Position numbers and translations under genes: made by a program. From contig JAEDGP010000053.1 of the NCBI GenBank assembly GCA_016297405.1, positions 1 to 13,078 of the forward strand: a DNA stretch of 13,078 nt, in the 5' to 3' direction. The first letter of the stretch is position 1; each line of letters begins with the position of its first letter. The stretch comes from Treponema sp. GTDB taxonomy: Bacteria; Spirochaetota; Spirochaetia; Treponematales; Treponemataceae. Positions 6,384 through 13,078 of this stretch are shown one piece after another. The notes under the pieces are model-generated. The model saw only the letters and a program-made list of their open reading frames with translations. It did no database searches and was not told the origin of the DNA.

Positions 6384-7744
6384 CCCGGGGTGATGAAATT
6401 TGTCTTTGGTTTTTTTGGCATTTTTATGATGAAACTGGTACCGACGTTAAGCTTTGAAGTTACTTTGATTTCCCATTCATGGATTTCCATAATATTCTTG
6501 ACTACGGCAAGTCCAATGCCCATGCCTTCTTCGCGGCGGGAGTTGGATGCTCTGTAGAAAATTTCGAAAATATTCTTCAAATCCTTTTCCTCCATGCCGC
6601 AACCAGAGTCAGAAATCTGAAGAAGAACGTCATCGATAGTTTCTGTTGCCGAAATATGAATGTTTCCGTCATTTTCTGTATATCTTAATGCATTGCTGAA
6701 TATGTTTTCGAATGCACGTTGCGCAAGCTGTTCATTCATGTTTATTTTCAGCGTATCGGAAATTTCGATTGAATATGTGACGTTCTTTTTGAATATTGTT
6801 CCTGTTGCGGCGGCGTTCTTTGCAAAAGCTGTAAGGAACGGTTTGATAAGTGTTGGATTTAATTTTTCATGCCAGTCTTTGCTTTCTAGTCTTTCATAGT
6901 TGATCAGCGTATTTATCATTGATTCCAACTGGGATATTTTTACGGAAATTATGTCAAGGGCATTGTTTCGTTCTTCTGTGTCTTCCAACATTCCGTCATG
7001 CATTGCCTCAGTGTATCCTTTTATTACAGCGATTGGTGTGCGAAGGTCATGGCTTACGCCCATGATGAATCTGGCACGGCTGTTTTTTGTTTCCTTAAGA
7101 GTGTTTTTTAATGATTCCAGGTATTCAAGTGTAGATGAAACGTCTTCAAGGTCATCGTTTTTCATTAAACTGGAAGAATTTTCTTCCGCATAGATTTCCT
7201 TTGTCTTGTTGTTTATGTTCAGGATAAAAGTAAAGATTTTTCTGGAAAACCTATACAGAATGGTGTTGCATATTGCAAGGATGATAATCATTACTAGAAA
7301 AAGGCTTGGAAATATCTCCCTGGTGAATCTGGCAGTTTTAAGATTGAGTCTGGAAATTATGAAAAGATTAGTGTTGTCCGCTGTTAACGGGTAGGATTTT
7401 TCAAGAAAGCAATGTTCTGGCGTTTCAGCGTGTATTTTTTCAAGTGTTTCGTCGGTGAAAACAGAACCTGGTTCAAGAAAATCTTGTGTAGAGGAGATTA
7501 CTACATCCCTGTATACAACGGCCGCATCTGCTTCTGCAGGAACTGAAGTTATTGCTCTGAAAAGAAGCTGCCACTCGTGTTCCGGAAGCATGGTAGGATT
7601 TTGGCTTTTTGCCTTGTCAAGGTTAGTCTTCATGTCATCCATTGGAATTCTGATATGTTTAAGAGCACAAATCATGGCAATGCAGAATAGAGGAAATGAA
7701 ATTAGAATTATCCTGGCAAAAAGAAACTGTTTTTTTAAAAGCAT
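6374..7744 (-). CDS. Membrane sensor histidine kinase
   Basis: A 456-residue two-component sensor kinase. Membrane helix 1 at about 8-29, an extracytoplasmic sensor region about 30-143 with no domain I recognise, and membrane helix 2 at about 145-164. A linker leads to the HisKA domain, with the H-box VSHDLRTPIAVIKGY carrying the phosphorylated His232. The ATPase domain shows the N-box (FENIFSNALRYTEN, Asn351), DSGCGM (379-384), the F-box region FEIFYRAS, and the G2 box GMGIGLAVVKN (407-417). All catalytic residues appear intact. The ATG at 7744 shares one base with the stop of the response regulator (TAATG), so translation is likely coupled and the pair is almost certainly cognate. The signal is not evident from sequence. 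Its 3' end overlaps hemW by 4 bp. Confidence 0.9.
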   Translation of the reverse strand: MLLKKQFLFARIILISFPLFCIAMICALKHIRIPMDDMKTNLDKAKSQNPTMLPEHEWQLLFRAITSVPAEADAAVVYRDVVISSTQDFLEPGSVFTDETLEKIHAETPEHCFLEKSYPLTADNTNLFIISRLNLKTARFTREIFPSLFLVMIIILAICNTILYRFSRKIFTFILNINNKTKEIYAEENSSSLMKNDDLEDVSSTLEYLESLKNTLKETKNSRARFIMGVSHDLRTPIAVIKGYTEAMHDGMLEDTEERNNALDIISVKISQLESMINTLINYERLESKDWHEKLNPTLIKPFLTAFAKNAAATGTIFKKNVTYSIEISDTLKINMNEQLAQRAFENIFSNALRYTENDGNIHISATETIDDVLLQISDSGCGMEEKDLKNIFEIFYRASNSRREEGMGIGLAVVKNIMEIHEWEIKVTSKLNVGTSFIIKMPKKPKTNFITPGKI

Positions 7745-8451
7745 TACTTAAGCATGTCTTTGTTGAAGTTGTAACCTCGACCAAAGTCAGTTCTGATGTA
7801 AATAGGCTTTGTGGAATCCGGTTCGATCTTTTTTCTAAGCCTTTGGATGTAAACCGCTACGGCTGTAATGTCTCCGAATTGAGATTTCCATATATTGGAG
7901 TAGATTTCTTCTGGAGAAAGAGTTTTTCCGGCATTCTTAACGATGTATTCCAAAACAGCATATTCTTTTGTTGAAAGCGGAATTTTTACAGTTCCTTTTT
8001 TCAGTACGTTGCTGTTTAATAGCATTGTGTATTCACCGAATGATATTGATTCTTCTGCAGCAGCTGAGGTAACAGCCTGACGTTCAAGTTTGGCTTGTAT
8101 CCTTGCAACCAAAACTCTAGGAGAAAATGGTTTTGTAACGAATTCATCGGCTCCGAATCCCAGTCCTTTTATGATATCTTCGTCAGCATCCCTTGCGGAA
8201 ACGATTACAACTGGAATCGTAGGTTTGAATTCTTTTCTGATTGTTTCAAGGAAATCAAAGCCGCTCATACCAGGCAGATTCAGATCTAGTACAAAAAGAT
8301 CGGGGATGGTTCCTTTATGAAGTGAATCAAGTGCGTCTTCTGCAGTGTTGAAGACAATTGTTTCAAGACCTTCCTTGGACAGATACATTGATACAAGATT
8401 GGCCATTTCAGGCGTGTCTTCGATAATGAAAATCTTTGCTTGGGTCGTCAT
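7744..8451 (-). CDS. OmpR/PhoB-type response regulator
   Basis: A 235-residue DNA-binding response regulator. The receiver domain (about 5-120) has the acidic pair Glu11-Asp12, phospho-acceptor Asp56 in FVLDLNLPGMSG, Ser85 in VVIVSA and Lys107 in VTKPFSP. The OmpR-type winged helix (about 137-232) shows LSTKEYAVLEYIVKNAGKTL, VAVYIQRLRKKIE and the closing IRTDFGRGYNF. The frame extends to an ATG at 8496, but ATG 8451 is preferred: AGGAAGG stands 8 nt upstream and the receiver fold begins right after it. A promoter lies upstream at 8488-8515. The kinase gene overlaps its stop codon. It is divergent from the flagellar operon across about 219 bp, so it may bind there and regulate itself or flbD; that is inference. 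Confidence 0.92.
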   Translation of the reverse strand: MTTQAKIFIIEDTPEMANLVSMYLSKEGLETIVFNTAEDALDSLHKGTIPDLFVLDLNLPGMSGFDFLETIRKEFKPTIPVVIVSARDADEDIIKGLGFGADEFVTKPFSPRVLVARIQAKLERQAVTSAAAEESISFGEYTMLLNSNVLKKGTVKIPLSTKEYAVLEYIVKNAGKTLSPEEIYSNIWKSQFGDITAVAVYIQRLRKKIEPDSTKPIYIRTDFGRGYNFNKDMLK

Positions 8452-8487
8452 AAAAATAACCTTCCTAAAGGAAAATTTTACCATAAT

Positions 8488-8515
8488 ATTATACATAACA
8501 TAATTTTATTATCAA
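8488..8515 (-). promoter_or_regulatory. Sigma-70-like promoter of the response regulator-kinase operon
   Basis: On the minus strand: TTGATA (8515-8510), a 16-nt spacer, and a perfect TATAAT (8493-8488). Transcription would start near 8481, giving a leader of about 30 nt that contains the strong Shine-Dalgarno AGGAAGG. Confidence 0.6.
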
Positions 8516-8586
8516 GAATGAGTATTGAAATAACGGAAAATTATGATTTTTTAAGACAACAGGGAATGAACGGTTTAATTTGTGCA

Positions 8587-8649
8587 TTTATTTTCAATAA
8601 CTAACATTCGGTTGTTTATTTTGCAAAAAAAATACTTGACCTTATTTTG
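8587..8649 (+). repeat. Three TTATTTT[GC] direct repeats upstream of flbD
   Basis: TTTATTTTC (8587-8595), TTTATTTTG (8615-8623) and CTTATTTTG (8641-8649) recur at 28- and 26-bp steps, the last inside the candidate flbD promoter spacer. They could be regulator half-sites between the two-component genes and the flagellar operon. The DNA is AT-rich, so chance is a real alternative. Nothing else clear is seen in the 8452-8670 intergenic region apart from the promoters. Confidence 0.2.
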
Positions 8650-8664
8650 ATAACAAGCGAAAAT
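8636..8664 (+). promoter_or_regulatory. Candidate promoter of the flbD-motA-motB operon
   Basis: TTGACC (8636-8641), a 17-nt spacer, GAAAAT (8659-8664): a strong -35 and a weak -10. It ends 6 nt before the flbD ATG. An alternative sigma-28-like reading, AAAA-N15-TTTGATAA (8627-8653), matches less well. Confidence 0.35.
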
Positions 8665-8670
8665 TAGAAT

Positions 8671-8871
8671 ATGATAGAAGTGTCTCGTTTAGATGGGTCT
8701 GCATTCTGGATTAATCCACACATGATTGAAAGTATGGTAGCAAATCCTGATTTGACATTAACAATGATGTCAGGAAAGAAGATTGTCATTAAAGACACTC
8801 CTTCTGAATTGATTGAAAAAATAATCGCATATAGAAAAAAGATTGTCGAAAATGCGCAAGAGGTCTTGTAA
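8671..8871 (+). CDS. flbD: Flagellar protein FlbD (SwrD family)
   Basis: A 66-residue FlbD. The sequence follows the family closely: MIEVSRLDGSAFWINPHMIE, a predicted beta core through LTLTMMSGKKIVIKDT (29-44), then a helical tail (SELIEKIIAYRKKIVENA). The B. subtilis homologue SwrD raises flagellar motor power, and the gene usually sits just upstream of motA, as here. The ATG has no Shine-Dalgarno; a candidate promoter ends 6 nt upstream. The stop codon abuts the motA ATG. In T. pallidum flbD follows flgE; here its upstream neighbour is instead a divergent two-component operon, so this is the 5' end of the transcription unit. Confidence 0.92.
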   Translation: MIEVSRLDGSAFWINPHMIESMVANPDLTLTMMSGKKIVIKDTPSELIEKIIAYRKKIVENAQEVL

Positions 8872-9654
8872 ATGGATATAGCAACAATAATCGGTCTTGT
8901 TGGTGGTGCAGCCATGATCGTAATGTCAGTTTTGACATCTGGCGGCACAATGGGCGGTATTATCGATATCCCTTCTGTTTTCATGACAGTTGGTGGTTCT
9001 TTTATGGCGGTATTTATTGCGTTCCCGCTTAAGCAGACTATTGGCGTATTTAAGGTTATGGGAAAAGCGTTCAAAATCCCTGACTTTGGAGAAAAAACAA
9101 TTATTTCGAAAATGATGGACCTTTCTAATAAAGCACGTCGTGAAGGTATTCTTGCCCTTGAAGATAGTCTTGATGATCTTGATGATGCTTTTATGAGAAG
9201 TGGTCTCAGACTAGTAGTAGATGGTACTGATGGTGCGGTTATCCGAACTATCATGGAAAACGAAATGAACCAGTGTGAAGCCCGTCATATGGGATGGGTA
9301 AACATTTTGAACCAGTGGGCCGGTTTTGCTCCAGGTTTCGGTATGATGGGTACTGTATTGGGACTTATTGGTATGTTGAACAACCTTGAAGATAAGTCAT
9401 CTCTTGGTCCTAACATGGCCGTTGCCTTGATTACCACATTGTACGGTTCTATGATGGCAAACTGGCTTATTACGCCATTTGGACAGAAGCTGATTGCCCA
9501 GAATGCGAATGAAATGCGCTCGAAGGAAATGGTAATTGAAGGTGTTCTTGCCATTCAGGCAGGTGAGAATCCAAGAATTATGGGTCAAAAACTTTTAACT
9601 TATCTTGATCCGGTAACTCGAAAAGCAATTGAAGCTGATGTTCTTAAAGACTAA
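8872..9654 (+). CDS. motA: Flagellar stator protein MotA
   Basis: A 260-residue MotA, the inner-membrane stator subunit that with MotB conducts ions to drive the periplasmic flagella. Four membrane helices are visible: about 3-21, 33-54, 149-170 and 183-204. The cytoplasmic loop contains ARREGILALEDSL, whose Arg89 and Glu97 have the same 8-residue spacing as the torque residues Arg90 and Glu98 of E. coli. The channel prolines correspond to Pro154 in FAPGFGMMGTVLGLIGML and Pro202 in NWLITPFGQKL. The length fits the 250-295 residue family range. The ATG follows the flbD stop directly, with AAGAGG 7 nt upstream. motB follows after 10 bp. Confidence 0.97.
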   Translation: MDIATIIGLVGGAAMIVMSVLTSGGTMGGIIDIPSVFMTVGGSFMAVFIAFPLKQTIGVFKVMGKAFKIPDFGEKTIISKMMDLSNKARREGILALEDSLDDLDDAFMRSGLRLVVDGTDGAVIRTIMENEMNQCEARHMGWVNILNQWAGFAPGFGMMGTVLGLIGMLNNLEDKSSLGPNMAVALITTLYGSMMANWLITPFGQKLIAQNANEMRSKEMVIEGVLAIQAGENPRIMGQKLLTYLDPVTRKAIEADVLKD

Positions 9655-9664
9655 GGAATAAGGT

Positions 9665-10393
9665 ATGGGTAAGAAAAGTAAGGAACCAGATAAACCGTCA
9701 AGCGCCTGGCAAGGTACCTATGGTGACATGATCACCTTGATGCTTTGCTTTTTCGTAATGCTTTATAACCCTTCTGAAGTCGATATTACGACGTTGCCGA
9801 CTTTAACTCAGACTCTCCAGATGAATGAAACTGAAGCTACAGATGGTGGTATGTCTCTTTCTGCAGGTCGTCTTTCTGATTTGGGAAATAATATAAATTC
9901 CCTTCCAGCAATTGAAAAAGGAAAGAAGCTTGGTCTGGCGAAGAAAAAAGCTGTTACATTGTTTGCTCCTGAGCTGAAGACAAATAAAATTACTGTTACC
10001 AGTGATGAAAGGGGTTTGGTTATTTCTTTGGCTTCTGATTCTTTTTTTGAAGAAGGTAGTGCAGAGCTCAATATCGATGAAACACGTGATACATTGCTTA
10101 AGCTTTCCCAGTTTTTTACCTCTTCCGAACTGAAGACTCGTTATTTTCGAGTTGAAGGCCACACAGATTCAACTCCGGTTGCGTCAGATTCAAAATTCTT
10201 CAGCAATTGGGAACTTTCCACAGCGCGTGCAGCCAATGTGCTTCATTATCTGGCTGACTATGGTGTTGATGAAAGAAAATTTTCGATTGCTGGATATGCA
10301 GATACGAAACCTATGCGTCCTAGCGATACCCCTGAAGGTCGGGCGTATAACAGACGCGTTGATATAATCATCATTGATGAGGGGCATTTGTGA
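9665..10393 (+). CDS. motB: Flagellar stator protein MotB
   Basis: A 242-residue MotB, the peptidoglycan-anchored stator partner of MotA. A short cytoplasmic N-terminus precedes one membrane helix (about 18-35), TYGDMITLMLCFFVML, in which Asp21 is the ion-binding aspartate. After a linker and plug region comes an OmpA-like peptidoglycan-binding domain, about 108-238: SFFEEGSAELN, FRVEGHTDSTPV, NWELSTARAANVLHYL (181-196), GYADTKP and the closing AYNRRVDIII. All hallmark residues are present. AAGGAATAAGG just before the ATG is a strong ribosome site. A 246-bp gap with its own promoter separates it from fliL. Confidence 0.97.
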   Translation: MGKKSKEPDKPSSAWQGTYGDMITLMLCFFVMLYNPSEVDITTLPTLTQTLQMNETEATDGGMSLSAGRLSDLGNNINSLPAIEKGKKLGLAKKKAVTLFAPELKTNKITVTSDERGLVISLASDSFFEEGSAELNIDETRDTLLKLSQFFTSSELKTRYFRVEGHTDSTPVASDSKFFSNWELSTARAANVLHYLADYGVDERKFSIAGYADTKPMRPSDTPEGRAYNRRVDIIIIDEGHL

Positions 10394-10552
10394 TGATTTA
10401 TTGATCTATGTTTTTGGGTGGGAAGAATATAGATTTGTATTAAAAAAGTGATTGTCTTTCTATATAAGTCTAACATTTTTTCTATATTTTGCCGAATATA
10501 TAACTGAATGGTTTTAACTTTATGTTATGTGCTATTGTAAAAATCTAATTCC

Positions 10553-10581
10553 TTGATGAATGAGATTTTTAGTGTTATAAT
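10553..10581 (+). promoter_or_regulatory. Strong sigma-70-like promoter before fliL
   Basis: TTGATG (10553-10558), a 17-nt spacer, and a perfect TATAAT (10576-10581). Transcription would start near 10588 and give a leader of about 52 nt ending in the near-perfect Shine-Dalgarno AGGAGGGG. A small stem, TGGTA / TACCA (10587-10603), sits at the predicted 5' end. The rest of the motB-fliL gap (10394-10552) is AT-rich with no gene or clear terminator; TAAC-N16-GCCGAATA near 10471-10498 is a poor sigma-28-like match. Confidence 0.62.
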
Positions 10582-10639
10582 TTTTTTGGTATTTTTTTTA
10601 CCACTTTGATGGTTTGTATGTTGTTTCCAGGAGGGGAAA

Positions 10640-11182
10640 ATGGCTGACGACGGAATTGACGGATTGGAAGAAGATGGTGGAGTTTCTGCAAGTTCAAAAA
10701 AGAATCTTGTAGGTGGAATTCTTCCGCATATTTTAAAATGGGTTGCAATCGGTGTTGGTGCAGTTGTTCTTATCGTCATAATTTCTGTTGTAACTTATAA
10801 TATTCTTTCAGGAAGCAAAACAAGAGGTAGTTCCGAATATTTTAACGAAGATTATCATGTTACTCGCGATCCTTTGAGCTGGTATAAGGATCTTGATCCT
10901 ATCAGAACAAGAACAAGTGATGACTTGCCTGCGAGCGTTGTTATTTCTGTTTATCTAGGTTATGACGACGATGGAGCTTCGGCAGAAATTTCAAAGAGAA
11001 CTGTTGAAATATACAGTAACCTTAGACGTTATTTTGCTTTAAAGACTGCAAATGAATTGAAGAATCCTGCCAATGAGCTTTCAATGCAGATGGAACTCAA
11101 AAATATTATTAATGATGAAATCCTTCAGAGTTCGAAGATCAGATCTGTCGAATTTCATGATGTGAATGTTATCGAACAGTAA
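10640..11182 (+). CDS. fliL: Flagellar basal body-associated protein FliL
   Basis: A 180-residue FliL. An acidic cytoplasmic N-terminus (1-30) precedes one membrane helix at about 33-55 (WVAIGVGAVVLIVIISVVTY), then a periplasmic domain. The C-terminal half shows the family pattern of a strand (ASVVISVYLGY), a helix (SKRTVEIYSNLRRYFALKTANEL) and the ending IRSVEFHDVNVIEQ. FliL surrounds stator units and supports motor torque. AGGAGGGG before the ATG is the best Shine-Dalgarno in the window. Its own promoter lies upstream. Only one fliL is present, whereas the T. pallidum operon is annotated with two fliL-like genes as I recall it. fliM follows after 16 bp. Confidence 0.9.
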   Translation: MADDGIDGLEEDGGVSASSKKNLVGGILPHILKWVAIGVGAVVLIVIISVVTYNILSGSKTRGSSEYFNEDYHVTRDPLSWYKDLDPIRTRTSDDLPASVVISVYLGYDDDGASAEISKRTVEIYSNLRRYFALKTANELKNPANELSMQMELKNIINDEILQSSKIRSVEFHDVNVIEQ

Positions 11183-11198
11183 CCTGAGGTGGATGTAG

Positions 11199-12233
11199 AT
11201 GAACGAAGTTCTTTCGCAGGATGAAATTGACCAGCTTTTAACCGCTATCAGTTCAGGCGATTCTGATACAGATGATTTTAAGCCGGTTAGCGATACCCGC
11301 AAGATAAAAATCTATGACTTTAAACGTCCTGATAAGTTCTCAAAAGAACAGTTGCGTACGGTTTCAAATATGCATGAAACTTTTGCGCGATTAACAACTA
11401 CATCCTTGTCAGCTCAGCTTCGTTCCCTTGTTCATGTCCATGTGGCTTCCGTAGATCAGTTGACTTACGAGGAATTTATTCGTTCTATTCCTACTCCGAC
11501 TACTCTTGCTGTTGTAAATATGGATCCATTGAAAGGTAATGCGGTTTTGGAAATCGATCCGGCCATTACTTTTTGTATGATTGACCGCCTTTTTGGTGGA
11601 CGGGGTGTTACAGCTACAAATAAAAATCGTGACCTTACTGATATTGAACAGTCGGTTATGGAAGGTATTATTGTTCGTATTCTTGCAAATATGCGTGAAG
11701 CATGGACACAGGTAATTGATCTTCGTCCACGTCTTGGACAGATTGAAACAAACCCCCAGTTTGCGCAGATTGTTCCGCCTTCTGAAATGGTCGTTCTTAT
11801 TACTCTTGAAACTAAGGTTGGTGATGAGGAAGGCATGATGAACTTCTGTATTCCTTATCTTACAATCGAACCTATTATCTCAAAGCTTTCTTCTCAGTTC
11901 TGGTTTTCTTCTGTACGAAGAAGTTCAACAACTCAGTATTTGGGAACATTGAAAGAGAAACTTTCTTCTGTTGATATGGAAGTTGTTGCCGAAATTGGTA
12001 CGATTCCACTTCCTGTTAGAGATGTGCTTTCTTTGAGAACAGGTGATATAGTCAGGCTTTCCAACACAAAAGTTGGAGATCCTCTTACACTTAGTGTAGG
12101 AAACAAGAAAAAGTTTTTTTGTCAGCCTGGTGTTGTAGGCAAGAAAATGGCCGTTCAGGTTACTGGCAAAATCGAAGATATCGCTGCAGATGAATTTGAG
12201 GAATTGTCTGTAGAAGGAGATGATTCATTATGA
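11199..12233 (+). CDS. fliM: Flagellar motor switch protein FliM
   Basis: A 344-residue FliM, the C-ring protein that binds phosphorylated CheY and sets rotation direction. The N-terminus VLSQDEIDQLLTAI (4-17) is the CheY-binding motif, followed by an acidic linker. The middle domain (about 45-230) includes HETFARLTTTSLSAQLRS, the FliG-contact motif FGGRG (132-136) and LTDIEQSVMEGII. The C-terminal SpoA domain (about 253-330) has IPLPVRDVLSLRTGDIVRL and the closing QPGVVGKKMAVQVTGKI. Start: GAGGTGG upstream fits ATG 11199; an ATG six bases earlier runs straight into a stop. It overlaps fliY by 4 bp (ATGA), implying coupled translation. Confidence 0.97.
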   Translation: MNEVLSQDEIDQLLTAISSGDSDTDDFKPVSDTRKIKIYDFKRPDKFSKEQLRTVSNMHETFARLTTTSLSAQLRSLVHVHVASVDQLTYEEFIRSIPTPTTLAVVNMDPLKGNAVLEIDPAITFCMIDRLFGGRGVTATNKNRDLTDIEQSVMEGIIVRILANMREAWTQVIDLRPRLGQIETNPQFAQIVPPSEMVVLITLETKVGDEEGMMNFCIPYLTIEPIISKLSSQFWFSSVRRSSTTQYLGTLKEKLSSVDMEVVAEIGTIPLPVRDVLSLRTGDIVRLSNTKVGDPLTLSVGNKKKFFCQPGVVGKKMAVQVTGKIEDIAADEFEELSVEGDDSL

Positions 12234-13078
12234 GTGACGGTGCTATTTCTCAAGACGAAATTGACGCATTGCTTTCTGGAGTTTCTGTTGATGGTTTAGA
12301 TTCATCTGGCCATGTTTCAGGAGGTCCTGCAGCAAAGATAGACGTTGCCGCCCTTCAGAAGTTTGCGGACAGCCTTAAGGAACCTCTTGTAGAGAAAGTA
12401 AACAGCATGACTGGAGCTTCTTTTGCTGGAAGTCAGCCAATTGTTGAAGTTATCGATAGGGATGGGTTGCTTGTTAAGCTTCCTGAAATCGTAATTGCCG
12501 CGTCTGCAGATTTTTCTGCTTCCATTACTGGCGATCATCTGTATATTCTTTCTCCAGAGTTTGCTCAAAAGCTTGTAAATCTTATCTCAAAAGAAGAAAA
12601 CGCTGATTTCGATGAGATGGCACTTTCGTGCATTGGAGATGTGGTTTCAATTCAGACAAACAACGAAATCATGGAATTGGATAAGACAGGAAAGTTTCCA
12701 GGTCTTGCATGCAATCCAGCTGAAGCTGTAAACAATCCAAAGGCCATGATCCGTATCCCTCAGAATCAGTTTGCGCTTATCAGTTATCCTCTTACATTAG
12801 ATGGTCAAGGATACACTTTGTGGGAAGCTATTGGCGGAACTGCTGCAGAAAAGATTTGCAGTGCATTTGGTGGTGGTGCAGAAGAACTTGAGACCCTTGG
12901 AGCAGGAGATCCTTCGGCATTTGGTGGAGCATCTATGGGAGCCATGGGTGGAATGGCTTCAATGAATCAGGGGATGCCACAGATGGGTATGGGTATGGGA
13001 ATGCCTCAGATGGGCGGTATGCAGATGCCACAGATGGGTATGGGTATGGGAATGCCTCAGATGGGCGGTATGCAGATG
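12230..13078 (+). CDS. fliY: Flagellar motor switch phosphatase-like protein FliY (partial, C-terminus beyond right edge)
   Basis: The frame runs 283 codons to the window end. The N-terminal ISQDEIDALLSGV (6-18) is the FliM/FliY CheY-interaction motif. Residues about 35-225 form a globular domain with weak resemblance to the CheC-like part of FliY (VEVIDRDGLLVKLPEIV, SPEFAQKLVNLI); I could not place the CheC phosphatase motif with confidence, so phosphatase activity is unproven. From about 240 the chain becomes Gly/Met/Gln-rich, with MGAMGGMASMNQGMPQMG and then two perfect copies of a 17-residue repeat. The expected FliN-like SpoA domain must lie beyond the edge. The ATG overlaps the fliM stop (ATGA). 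The identity follows from position and N-terminus; a FliN with a long N-terminal extension would be the alternative name. Confidence 0.85.
   Translation, partial: MSDGAISQDEIDALLSGVSVDGLDSSGHVSGGPAAKIDVAALQKFADSLKEPLVEKVNSMTGASFAGSQPIVEVIDRDGLLVKLPEIVIAASADFSASITGDHLYILSPEFAQKLVNLISKEENADFDEMALSCIGDVVSIQTNNEIMELDKTGKFPGLACNPAEAVNNPKAMIRIPQNQFALISYPLTLDGQGYTLWEAIGGTAAEKICSAFGGGAEELETLGAGDPSAFGGASMGAMGGMASMNQGMPQMGMGMGMPQMGGMQMPQMGMGMGMPQMGGMQM
12974..13078 (+). repeat. Perfect 51-bp tandem repeat coding a Met-rich linker in fliY
   Basis: Two identical 51-bp units (12974-13024 and 13025-13075) are in frame, and the window ends three bases into a possible third. Each encodes MPQMGMGMGMPQMGGMQ, itself built from shorter MPQMG-type pieces. 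The lack of even synonymous differences implies recent duplication or slippage; copy number beyond the edge is unknown. Confidence 0.9.

Noticed and set aside
8664..9254. 196-codon open frame on the minus strand across flbD and motA
   Set aside because: It is antisense to two certain genes, composed of Ile/Thr/Ser/Pro-rich shadow sequence without start signals.
10471..10498. Possible sigma-28 promoter TAAC-N16-GCCGAATA in the motB-fliL gap
   Set aside because: The -10 deviates at key positions, spacing is off, and a much better sigma-70 promoter lies downstream.
10556..10609. 17-codon hydrophobic micro-ORF before fliL
   Set aside because: It overlaps the fliL promoter, including the TATAAT, has no ribosome site, and its hydrophobicity comes from T-runs.

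Overview
The window looks like a moderately AT-rich spirochaete chromosome, most likely a Treponema. The order flbD-motA-motB-fliL-fliM-fliY is that of the treponemal fla operon. The smpB / lepB / hemW cluster and the protein sequences fit the same group. No tRNA, rRNA, CRISPR array, insertion sequence or phage gene was seen. No genus-level search could be run, so the taxonomic call is inference.

Layout. (1) Positions 1-1904, minus strand: the N-terminal 634 codons of a very acidic, repeat-bearing protein of unknown function that runs off the left edge. (2) Divergent from it, plus strand: a DivIC/FtsB-like septum-initiator membrane protein, overlapped by a TsaC/YrdC-type threonylcarbamoyl-AMP synthase gene. 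(3) Minus strand: smpB followed by a TTG-started secreted protein of unknown function, whose 3' end overlaps tsaC. (4) Divergent from smpB, plus strand: a signal peptidase I homologue and hemW. (5) Minus strand: an OmpR-type response regulator and its histidine kinase with a TAATG junction; the kinase gene converges on hemW over a stem-loop terminator. (6) Divergent from the two-component pair, plus strand to the right edge: flbD, motA, motB, fliL, fliM and a partial fliY. These encode the stator, its accessory protein and the C-ring switch of the periplasmic flagellar motor.

Regulation. Two exact sigma-28-type -10 boxes (GCCGATAA) lie in the 146-bp intergenic region between the acidic-protein gene and the septum gene, one facing each gene. 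Sigma-70-like promoters can be read before smpB, lepB, the response regulator, fliL and, more weakly, flbD. Four first genes (septum gene, smpB, lepB, flbD) have no clear Shine-Dalgarno sequence, and in each a candidate -10 element ends 6-7 nt before the ATG. That suggests leaderless or nearly leaderless transcripts. Most of the other genes have a recognisable Shine-Dalgarno.

Most notable points: the sigma-28 box pair, the leaderless pattern, an Arg at the catalytic-Lys position of the signal peptidase homologue, a perfect 51-bp tandem repeat coding a Met/Gly/Gln-rich linker in FliY, and the SLDDF-motif acidic protein. The rest is conventional housekeeping and flagellar gene content. I saw no clear candidate for a wholly new defence or mobile system.
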